NCBI RefSeq assembly: GCF_015711645.1
Contig: NZ_JABTEX010000011.1
Location: 1 to 37,633, forward strand
DNA length: 37,633 nucleotides
DNA from: Planomonospora sp. ID82291
GTDB lineage: Bacteria > Actinomycetota > Actinomycetes > Streptosporangiales > Streptosporangiaceae
Direction: 5' to 3'
Positions 30,166 through 35,880 of this stretch are shown one piece after another. Under the pieces are notes generated by a model that searched no databases, had not been told where the DNA came from, and saw nothing but the letters and a program-made list of their open reading frames with translations. Both the position numbers and the translations under genes were made by a program. How positions within the stretch are numbered: the first letter of the stretch is position 1; each line of letters opens with the position of its first letter.

Positions 30166-31041
30166 TCAGTAGCCCTGCTGCCGCACGTAGTCGTGACAGA
30201 CGGCGTTGCGGAGCCCGTCCCGGCTCGGAGGGAAGAGGGTGTCGCACCTGTTGTGCATGGCCGCGCCGATGCTGCCGCCGGTGAACGGCGGCCGGTCCGC
30301 GGTGCGGGGCCGGTGGTCGCGCCGGGGCGGGCGCGGCCGGGCCTCGGAAGGTCCGGGCCGGCGGTTGGTCGACGGCTTGGCCTTGCTGCGGGACGTGCGG
30401 CTCTCGGTGCTCCTAGTCGACGGGGAAGACCGCCTCCGCTCGGCGGGTGCCGGCTGGTAGGCGGGCGGCCGGTACGGCTGGGCCAACGGCATCGTGCGCG
30501 GCGGGTCGGCCCGGTGGGTCGACGTCGCCGGCGACTTCTTCGGGCTCGGCGAGCGAGAAGGGGCGGCCTTCGGCGTGGGCGTCGGCGTCGACCAGCTCGG
30601 CGGCGTCGACCAGCTCGGCGGCGGCGCCGCGGCGGTGGGATAGGCCAGGTAGGGACGCCCGGTGCGCGCGGTCGCGCGGGCTTCGGGGTAGTCCGCTGTG
30701 GGTGTGCCCGCTGTCGGCGTGGAGGTGGCCTGGGTCACGACGGCGCTACCAGGGGCGCTGGCTGATGGCAGGGCGCTCCAGATGCCGACGCCGGCGGCGG
30801 TGAGCAGGACCGTTCCCACGGCAATGCCTTTGATGTGGGTACGGACGGCGATGCCGACGCGCTGGGCAACGGTGGGTTGCCAGGTCTGCCCGTAGAACTC
30901 GGGGTCCGCGAAATCCTCCGGCGCCCGGTCGTCTCCCTGGGGGGACTCGTCGGCGCCGTGCGGATTCAACGGGGGAGCGGTGAAAGGGTCGCGCCACCAT
31001 TCGGCGGCCTCATCCGGAGGAACGGGCGGATCGGTCGCCAT
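30166..31041 (-). CDS. Single-pass membrane protein with long Pro/Ser-rich stalk
   Basis: 291 aa, ATG 31041. Cytoplasmic acidic/Pro-rich N-terminus (about 1-62), one transmembrane helix (about 72-92, 'IKGIAVGTVLLTAAGVGIWSAL'), then about 160 residues of Pro/Ser/Thr/Arg-rich low-complexity sequence ('TPTPTPKAAPSRSPSPKK') and a conserved-looking end: 'GSIGAAMHNRCDTLFPPSRDGLRNAVCHDYV' with two Cys. This is the plan of a wall-spanning surface protein with a small extracellular tip. Possible roles include surface exclusion or mating contact (inference). No family recognised. Confidence 0.7.
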   Translation of the reverse strand: MATDPPVPPDEAAEWWRDPFTAPPLNPHGADESPQGDDRAPEDFADPEFYGQTWQPTVAQRVGIAVRTHIKGIAVGTVLLTAAGVGIWSALPSASAPGSAVVTQATSTPTAGTPTADYPEARATARTGRPYLAYPTAAAPPPSWSTPPSWSTPTPTPKAAPSRSPSPKKSPATSTHRADPPRTMPLAQPYRPPAYQPAPAERRRSSPSTRSTESRTSRSKAKPSTNRRPGPSEARPRPPRRDHRPRTADRPPFTGGSIGAAMHNRCDTLFPPSRDGLRNAVCHDYVRQQGY

Positions 31042-31150
31042 CTCCCAGACACCCCCTAATAGTCACTGTGAGTATTCCGGTGACTACTCTGCCATATGGA
31101 AAGGTGCTTGCAGCACGCGCTATTACACCTGCATGCCATTCCACCCGTAT

Positions 31151-31172
31151 GCAATTAGGTATGTAGAAATGT
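31151..31172. repeat. Dispersed 22-bp near-palindrome, copy 5
   Basis: GCAATTAGGTATG followed by TAGAAATGT. It lies between the end of the RHH ParB-like gene and the start of the membrane-protein gene. A weaker match (GCTATTACACCTGCATG) lies about 30 bp upstream. Confidence 0.7.
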
Positions 31173-31205
31173 CCTCCGGTTGAGCTGGGGAAAGAGAGTC
31201 AGGAA

Positions 31206-31742
31206 TCAGCGCCGGGGGCGGCCTGGCCCAGTCCGGGGGGCCTGGTTCTCCTGGCTGGTCAGCAGCCTGACGAGTTCCTCCGGCGTCATCGAGTCCCGCA
31301 GTGCCCGAAGGGCCAGACGGGCAACGGCGCTGCCGCTGACGTCGGCGCCGGCGAGTAGTCCCGTGGCCCGGACGGTGCGCAACCACGCCTCCAACTCGGG
31401 GTCAATGTAGAACTGCGCGAGTCGTAGCGAGGTGCCCCCGCGGCCGGGCTCGCGCGGCTCGGCCTCGATGCCGCCAGGTCGGCGCCGGCGTTCGGGTTGG
31501 CGTCGGCCACCTTCAGCGCGTGCCGGAGGCGCGGGAGGCGCTTCGGGTGCGGGCGCGGCGGCCGGCTCCGGCGCGGTGGTCTCCAGGACGGGCTCCGCCG
31601 GCGCGGCGGGCGCTTCGGGCACGGCCGTACCGGTGCCGCCTGGGCGGGGGTTGCGGGGTGGCGGTGCGGTCCGGCCCTGGCGCCCCTTCTCGCGCCGAGC
31701 GCGGAGGGCGGACAGGCCGTTGTCAGGCGGCTGCTCGGCCAT
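31206..31742 (-). CDS. ParB-like centromere-binding protein with C-terminal RHH domain
   Basis: 178 aa, ATG 31742 inside the 3' end of parA (20-bp overlap). The first 105 residues are Pro/Ala/Arg-rich and disordered. The last 70 ('SLRLAQFYIDPELEAWLRTVRATGLLAGADVSGSAVARLALRALRDSMTPEELVRLL') look like a ribbon-helix-helix module. In type Ib partition systems a small RHH protein (ParG-like) follows a short ParA, binds the centromere and stimulates the ATPase through a flexible arm. Here the order is parA then RHH, and the flexible arm is unusually long. The 22-bp palindromes flanking the pair are candidate binding sites. Confidence 0.75.
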   Translation of the reverse strand: MAEQPPDNGLSALRARREKGRQGRTAPPPRNPRPGGTGTAVPEAPAAPAEPVLETTAPEPAAAPAPEAPPAPPARAEGGRRQPERRRRPGGIEAEPREPGRGGTSLRLAQFYIDPELEAWLRTVRATGLLAGADVSGSAVARLALRALRDSMTPEELVRLLTSQENQAPRTGPGRPRR

Positions 31743-32475
31743 AGTTCGTCACCGCCTTGGCCACGGCGTGGAGCTCGTCGTGGAGGGGCTGGACGCGGGC
31801 GGGCACGGGGTCATAGGAGGTGACCGCCACCCGGATTTTCCGGCGCTCCAACCAGTAGTGGAAGGAGACCGGCGGCGCTACGGGCACGCCTGCCCGGGTG
31901 ACCATGCGGCTGAGCCGGTCGAGCTCAGCGGCCGGCGGGACCCTCGGAACCTTGTTGGGGACCATGAGAAGCGGATAGTCCGCGAGCTCCTCCAGCATGC
32001 CCTCCGTGGCCTCCAGTTCCCGGGTGGCCAGAACGGCGGGGGAGACAACGACCCGGGCGGCGCTGGCCGCGCCGTAGGTGGTCGGGCATCCGCCTGGGTG
32101 AGTGTCGACCACGATCGGTCGGCCCCATTCTTTGGCCCACTGCTCCAGGCAGTCGGCCACGACGTCGGCCGGCGGCTGATTGGTAGCCAGGTCGGGGTGA
32201 CTCGGGATCAGCGGGGGCTTGCGGTAGCCCTGAAGCGGGCTCGGCGTCCGGCCGCGCTCGAAAGCGTCCAAGAGGGGCGCGCGCATGCGGTCTTCGTGCC
32301 GGTAGCCCCACTGACGGGTCACGCCTCCGCGGTCCCAGTCCAGGTCGACCAGGACGGCGTCCAGGAGATAGGCGAGCTCGTAGGCGAGCAACGACTTACC
32401 CACGCCGCCCTTGTAGGCCAGGACGGTGGTGATGTCGACGTGGCCAGCGCCGGCAGGGTTGGGGGCGTTCTGCAT
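31723..32475 (-). CDS. parA: ParA-type partition ATPase
   Basis: 250 aa from ATG 32475 (the frame is open to 32523, but this start precedes the conserved N-terminus). Deviant Walker A 'YKGGVGKS' (about residues 20-27) with the signature Lys, 'LVDLDWDRGG' as A'-motif and 'RPIVVDTHPGG' as Walker B. No N-terminal HTH, so it is a short type Ib-like ParA. Its role is to position plasmid copies before cell or spore division by ATP-dependent binding to nucleoid DNA. It overlaps the RHH gene downstream. A 22-bp palindrome lies about 60 bp upstream of the start. Confidence 0.9.
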   Translation of the reverse strand: MQNAPNPAGAGHVDITTVLAYKGGVGKSLLAYELAYLLDAVLVDLDWDRGGVTRQWGYRHEDRMRAPLLDAFERGRTPSPLQGYRKPPLIPSHPDLATNQPPADVVADCLEQWAKEWGRPIVVDTHPGGCPTTYGAASAARVVVSPAVLATRELEATEGMLEELADYPLLMVPNKVPRVPPAAELDRLSRMVTRAGVPVAPPVSFHYWLERRKIRVAVTSYDPVPARVQPLHDELHAVAKAVTNYGRAAA

Positions 32476-32535
32476 AAGGGGGATTATGCCGATCCTGCGG
32501 CAGGCATACGAGCACGGGGGCATGTCAGCATGGAT

Positions 32536-32557
32536 GCATTTCTACATGTGTAATTGC
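32536..32557. repeat. Dispersed 22-bp near-palindrome, copy 6 (upstream of parA)
   Basis: GCATTTCTACATG followed by TGTAATTGC on the plus strand, the inverse orientation of copies 2-5. At 61 bp before parA it could be both operator and centromere. Confidence 0.75.
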
Positions 32558-32590
32558 GTGAGATGGGTTATGACCTGGGCGGACATGGTG

Positions 32591-32615
32591 AAGCCCCGGC
32601 GGATCGCCGGGGCTT
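32591..32615. terminator. Terminator hairpin
   Basis: AAGCCCCGGC (32591-32600) ggatc GCCGGGGCTT (32606-32615), perfect 10-bp stem ending the minus-strand operon of tiny genes (33023-32624). Confidence 0.8.
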
Positions 32616-32623
32616 CGGCTTCC

Positions 32624-32683
32624 TCACGCTCGAAAGTCGGCGGGCTGGCAGATGACGCGCTCCCGCTTCCCTTCGGCCGTCAC
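32624..32683 (-). CDS. Possible 19-aa ORF at operon end
   Basis: GTG 32683 overlaps the stop of the 48-aa gene (GTGA); it reads 'VTAEGKRERVICQPADFRA' and ends just before the terminator. Only the coupling supports it. Confidence 0.3.
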   Translation of the reverse strand: MTAEGKRERVICQPADFRA

Positions 32684-32826
32684 CGGCCTTCCTTCCCGTC
32701 GTGCTGCGGGCACGGCTCGGTCTCGGTCGGCATCCCGCACACCCCGTCAGGGCCAGCGGGGTCGGGCACAGCGCAGACGTAGCCGCCTACGCCCATGTAG
32801 ACGATCCAGGTCGCCGGCGTGCTCAT
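32680..32826 (-). CDS. Small Cys-containing protein, 48 aa
   Basis: ATG 32826 overlaps the stop of the upstream gene (ATGA). 'MSTPATWIVYMGVGGYVCAV', then 'GVCGMPTETEPCPQHDG': three Cys and a His near the C-terminus could bind zinc. No family recognised. Confidence 0.6.
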   Translation of the reverse strand: MSTPATWIVYMGVGGYVCAVPDPAGPDGVCGMPTETEPCPQHDGKEGR

Positions 32827-33023
32827 CGGCCGCGCTCGATGGCACCGCGGATACCGTGCCGGACGACCTCCTCGGCGAGCACCTCGCCGAGCGCCGAGTG
32901 TTCGGCGGCAACCTTGGTGAGGATCTCCACGGTTGCCGTCTTGTCATCGTCGGCCATCGCCGCGGCGAGCTGGTCGGCTACGCCGGTCACGTAGGTTCGC
33001 AACTGCTCGGTGTTCTCGGGCAT
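32823..33023 (-). CDS. Small helical protein, 66 aa
   Basis: ATG 33023 with GGAGA upstream. 'MPENTEQLRTYVTGVADQLA' … 'TATVEILTKVAAEHSALGEVLAEEVVRHGIRGAIERGR': two or three amphipathic helices, acidic then basic. No family recognised. First gene of a coupled set of tiny genes ending at the hairpin 32591-32615. Confidence 0.65.
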   Translation of the reverse strand: MPENTEQLRTYVTGVADQLAAAMADDDKTATVEILTKVAAEHSALGEVLAEEVVRHGIRGAIERGR

Positions 33024-33174
33024 CTGGGTCTCCAGGGAGTCAGAGGAGGCTGAGCGGGGGCGTAGCCAACAGCAGAGGCAGGGCCGTGAGCCGATCACCA
33101 TCCGTGGTGGTCAATGCTTCTCCTCGTGCCGGGGTCGTTGTGATCGTTCCCGCTTCACGGGTGGTGGATGTCGA

Positions 33175-33202
33175 GAGGGGCGGCCAGTCCTGGCCGCCCC
33201 TC
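33175..33202. terminator. Terminator after zinc-ribbon gene
   Basis: GAGGGGCGGCCAG (33175-33187) / CTGGCCGCCCCTC (33190-33202), 13-bp complementarity around a very tight apex. It lies 5 bp after the minus-strand stop at 33207. Confidence 0.8.
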
Positions 33203-33206
33203 GGTC

Positions 33207-33365
33207 TTACTGCCGTTGGCGGCATCCGCACCCGGACGTCTGGCACCATCCAAAGGCCTGGGCCCACGTCCGGTCGTAGATCGGCCAACCGCCGGGTTCA
33301 GCACCTCCGGTGTGGACTGCGCCCTGATGGCCGCAGTTCCGGCATGGTCGCTCCAGCTCGTGCAT
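33207..33365 (-). CDS. Small zinc-ribbon protein, 52 aa
   Basis: ATG 33365, two nt after the stop of the 23-aa ORF. 'MHELERPCRNCGHQGAVHTGG' and 'GWCQTSGCGCRQRQ' give five Cys and two His, a likely single zinc ribbon. The middle 'GGWPIYDRTWAQAF' is Trp-rich. No family recognised. Co-transcribed with the 23-aa Cys-rich peptide. Confidence 0.65.
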   Translation of the reverse strand: MHELERPCRNCGHQGAVHTGGAEPGGWPIYDRTWAQAFGWCQTSGCGCRQRQ

Positions 33366-33367
33366 GG

Positions 33368-33439
33368 CTACCGCCCGCCGCTCCCCTGACAGATCGCGCA
33401 CTTGGGGTCGGTGCAGCTAGACGTGTCGATCTGTGCCAT
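33368..33439 (-). CDS. 23-aa Cys-rich mini-protein
   Basis: ATG 33439 with GAGGAGG 7 nt upstream, so clearly set up for translation. 'MAQIDTSSC', then 'TDPKCAICQGSGGR': three Cys in CxxxxCxxC spacing. It may need a partner ligand, perhaps from the 52-aa ribbon encoded next. Function unknown. Confidence 0.55.
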   Translation of the reverse strand: MAQIDTSSCTDPKCAICQGSGGR

Positions 33440-33461
33440 TCTGAAACCTCCTCTTTGAGGG

Positions 33462-33503
33462 GCCCCAGGGCGCGCGTTCTTGGCTGGATGAACGCCCTGG
33501 GGC
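33462..33503. promoter_or_regulatory. Long-looped hairpin upstream of the mini-protein operon
   Basis: GCCCCAGGGCG (33462-33472) / CGCCCTGGGGC (33493-33503), perfect 11-bp stem with a 20-nt loop. It ends about 9 bp upstream of the minus-strand Shine-Dalgarno. On the plus strand it is followed by TTTT and could act as a terminator, but no plus-strand gene precedes it. A 5' leader element is more likely. Confidence 0.5.
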
Positions 33504-33595
33504 TTTTGTCGTGTCGGGGCTGGTGCCCCGCGGCCCTGCCCGTCCCGCGTCCTCAATGGAGGAGTGCGGACAGGACCGCGAACCGCCAGCGCTGG

Positions 33596-33730
33596 CTACT
33601 CGTCGTCCTCGCCGGTCTTGTCGGGGTCCGGATGAGTTACGAGCATCCGGGCGTGCGCCTCGGACTCCTCCTTGGTCCCGGGGAAGCGGACGGTTCGGCT
33701 GTCTACTTCGGGAACTCACTGAATCGGCAT
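33596..33730 (-). pseudogene. Small gene with in-frame TGA at codon 5
   Basis: AGGAGG stands 4-5 nt before ATG 33730. The frame reads 'MPIQ', TGA (33716-33718), then 'VPEVDSRTVRFPGTKEESEAHARMLVTHPDPDKTGEDDE' to TAG 33596. The part after the TGA looks strongly protein-like. TGA differs from TGG (Trp) by one base, so a recent nonsense change is the simplest reading; readthrough is the alternative. Confidence 0.5.
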
Positions 33731-33800
33731 GAGCCCTCCTGAGCTCTCGTCGTCGGGCACCCCCGCATCCGGCTTGTTACTCCTCCACCGTGACATGAGA

Positions 33801-33833
33801 AGTCTTGAACTTCAAGACTCTTGAAGTTATGAT
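33801..33833 (+). promoter_or_regulatory. Promoter with overlapping palindromic operator for the conjugation operon
   Basis: TTGAAC (33805-33810), a 17-bp spacer, then TATGAT (33828-33833) form a near-consensus sigma-70 promoter. AGTCTTGAACTTCAAGACT (33801-33819) is a perfect 9-1-9 palindrome covering the -35 box. A second overlapping dyad, TTCAAGACTCTTGAA (33811-33825), covers the spacer. A protein bound here would block RNA polymerase. Confidence 0.85.
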
Positions 33834-33903
33834 CTCGCCATGACCTCGAACCGATGTCACAGAAGAGCGTGGAAACGCACGCCTATCAGGGAGGTGACGC
33901 GCC

Positions 33904-34245
33904 GTGTCAGTCTTGGACATCAAGACTCCCGGACCCGGTCCAGGGGTTCTCGCGAACACGGAGAACTGCATGGCGCCAGAAGGAACACCAGGCTTGCGGC
34001 CGAAGTACGTACCGATGCCGGGCGATGCCTGGACGCGCTTAGACGAGCTCGCTCGCGAGCTCCAAGACGCGAAATCTCGTCGCGGAGGCGAGCGCATCAC
34101 CGCAAACACCCTGATCAGAGTGGGTGTCTCGGTGGTACTCGCCTACAGCGACAGCCTCACGGGAGATACCGAGGAGGAGATCCGAGAGGGCCTGTTAAGG
34201 CTCCTGACCGAGGCCATGGCCCGGTCTCCGGAGAAACCTCACTAA
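33904..34245 (+). CDS. Small DNA-binding protein, probable autorepressor of the conjugation operon
   Basis: 113 aa, GTG 33904 with GGAGG 9 nt upstream. Flexible first 30 residues, then 'KYVPMPGDAWTRLDELARELQDAK' and 'ERITANTLIRVGVSVVLAYSDSLTGDTEEEIREGLLRLL', a strand-helix-helix pattern suggesting a ribbon-helix-helix-like dimer. First gene of the operon that continues with DUF2637, coupling protein and DUF4913. A palindromic operator overlaps its promoter and a second copy lies within its own first codons, so it most likely represses its own operon or assists the relaxosome (inference). Confidence 0.7.
   Translation: MSVLDIKTPGPGPGVLANTENCMAPEGTPGLRPKYVPMPGDAWTRLDELARELQDAKSRRGGERITANTLIRVGVSVVLAYSDSLTGDTEEEIREGLLRLLTEAMARSPEKPH
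33909..33927. promoter_or_regulatory. Second operator copy inside the repressor gene
   Basis: AGTCTTGGACATCAAGACT has the same 7-bp arms and total 19-bp length as the promoter operator at 33801-33819. It covers codons 2-8 of the gene. Two sites 108 bp apart (centre to centre) could allow looping. Confidence 0.8.
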
Positions 34246-34263
34246 CCATCCCGTTCAAAGATC

Positions 34264-34307
34264 GGTCCCGGGGGCGTCCAGTTGGCGCCGGCTCGCCTCC
34301 CGGGACC
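34264..34307 (+). terminator. Intergenic hairpin inside the conjugation operon
   Basis: GGTCCCGGG (34264-34272) / CCCGGGACC (34299-34307), 9-bp stem. It lies between the autorepressor gene and the DUF2637 gene, where it could lower downstream expression by partial termination. There is no T-run. Confidence 0.5.
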
Positions 34308-34336
34308 GCGAAAGCACCAGAAAGCGAGAGCTCCTG

Positions 34337-35749
34337 ATGTTCGGAATCAGCCTAAAGGGCCGTTCGCGCCCTGGCGACGGCGGCGAGCGCGTGAACGGCT
34401 CGCACATCGCCGGCGACGTCCCTCCCCTCTCCCCGTGGTCTGAGGACCCCGGTGTACGGGAAATCCGTCACTACAAGGTCAGTCCCCGGGCGGGGAAGGC
34501 CAAGAAGGACCGTCTGTCCGGTGGCCTGCTGGGCGGGGCCAGCGTCCTCATCTTCGCGGCGCTCGTCGGCGCCGGCATCGTCACCTACGCCTCGCAATTG
34601 CTCTTCGCGCAGGAACACAACCACGTCGGCGCGTTCACTGACCTGGATCAGCTCCGCGCGTACATCGTGGCCGCACTGCCCGACGTCGGATGGATCGCCA
34701 TGGCGCTCGTCGCCCTGGTGGCCGCGCTGCGCGGGCGGTCCAGCCTGCGGGCCCGGGTCGGCGTCATGGTCTTCTTCGCGCTCTCCTTGGCCGCGCAGAT
34801 CCTCTACGCTCCCGACACTCCGGAGGGACTGCTGGTCGCCATCATCGCGCCGATCAGCCTCGCGTGGATGCTGGAGACGCTGATTATCGAGGTCCGGCGC
34901 TGGGCGGGTGATCGCCTGGGCGTCCCCATGGATGAAAGCCCCATCCTCACGGGCGTGCTCCTGTGGCTGGTCCGCGTTCTGCGCGCGGCCGTCCGTCTGC
35001 CGCTGTGGCTGCTGCGGCTGATCTTCGACCGTAAGGGGACGTGGTCCGGGGTCCGGGAGTGGGTGCTGGACACGGCGCCGCTCGCGCCGGGCCGTACCCG
35101 GGCCAGTCTGGAGGCGGCGGCGGCGATCGCACAGGCCGGCACCGTGGAGGCGGCGGCCGAGCGGGCGCGGGCCGAAGCGCTGGCCGAGCTGGAGCAGGTC
35201 AAGGCAGACGCTGCCGAGCAGGTCCGCCAGGCGCGGGCCGAAGCGCTGAGCCTGGTGGAGCAGGTCAAGACGGAAACCGCCCGGCAGTTGGAGTCCTCGC
35301 AGGACAGTACCGATCAGCGGATCAGCGCGGTTCGTGCTGAGGCGGCCGAGCAGATCGAGGCGGTTCGGCGGTCAGCGCAAGAGCAGCTCGCCCAGGTCCG
35401 GGACGAGCATGCCGAGCAGCTCCGTCGGCAGCAGCAGGAGGCCGAGCAGTGGCTTCGGTCGGCACAGCGCAAGCTCGACCAGGCGCACGCCTCCCGGGAT
35501 GAGCTGGCGGCCGAGCTCGACCGGGTCCGGGCGGACTATGACCGCTTGGTGGGAGCCAGCACGGCTAAGGCCCGTCTCATCGCGGCCTACGAACAGCTCC
35601 GCGCGGCCGGAGACCCGCGGTGGATGGACCGCGACCGGGCGGGCGAGGTCGCCCGGGAGCTGTACGAGGGCGCGGGCCTCAAGTCCGAAGGCACTGCGCG
35701 GGCCTACCTGTACGAGCACATCGACGCCGCGCGGGGGGTGTCGGTATGA
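34337..35749 (+). CDS. DUF2637-type membrane protein with long coiled coil and C-terminal helical domain
   Basis: 470 aa. Four transmembrane segments at about 58-80, 109-126, 134-151 and 157-175 ('GGASVLIFAALVGAGIVTYA', 'IAMALVALVAAL', 'VMVFFALSLAAQIL', 'LLVAIIAPISLAWML') form the DUF2637 region found in Streptomyces spread-related (SpdB-like) proteins. Residues about 250-415 are a continuous Ala/Glu/Gln/Arg coiled coil. The end ('AYEQLRAAGDPRWMDRDRAGEVARELYEGAGLKSEGTARAYLYEHI') looks like a small winged-helix-like domain. Probably anchors plasmid DNA or the coupling protein at the membrane (inference). Its stop overlaps an ATG at 35746 in the coupling-protein frame. Confidence 0.8.
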   Translation: MFGISLKGRSRPGDGGERVNGSHIAGDVPPLSPWSEDPGVREIRHYKVSPRAGKAKKDRLSGGLLGGASVLIFAALVGAGIVTYASQLLFAQEHNHVGAFTDLDQLRAYIVAALPDVGWIAMALVALVAALRGRSSLRARVGVMVFFALSLAAQILYAPDTPEGLLVAIIAPISLAWMLETLIIEVRRWAGDRLGVPMDESPILTGVLLWLVRVLRAAVRLPLWLLRLIFDRKGTWSGVREWVLDTAPLAPGRTRASLEAAAAIAQAGTVEAAAERARAEALAELEQVKADAAEQVRQARAEALSLVEQVKTETARQLESSQDSTDQRISAVRAEAAEQIEAVRRSAQEQLAQVRDEHAEQLRRQQQEAEQWLRSAQRKLDQAHASRDELAAELDRVRADYDRLVGASTAKARLIAAYEQLRAAGDPRWMDRDRAGEVARELYEGAGLKSEGTARAYLYEHIDAARGVSV

Positions 35750-35880
35750 CGAATCCCATCTATCCCGGTATGAGCCCGCTGTCACCGGAATCACTGCGCG
35801 CGCCGTCACCGCAAATGTCACACCCATCACGCAGAATTACCGACCAGGCTGTTTCCCCCGATGGCCTGGGAGGAGATGAG

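Noticed and set aside
22331-32557. CRISPR array or transposon ends as explanation for the 22-bp repeats
   Set aside because: Spacing is irregular over kilobases, no cas or transposase genes, and the repeats are palindromic operator-like sites.
33417-33719. Minus-strand 100-codon frame over 33.4-33.7 kb
   Set aside because: Out of frame with the protein-like sequence at 33596-33730 and the 23-aa ORF; Arg/Ser/Gly-rich shadow.
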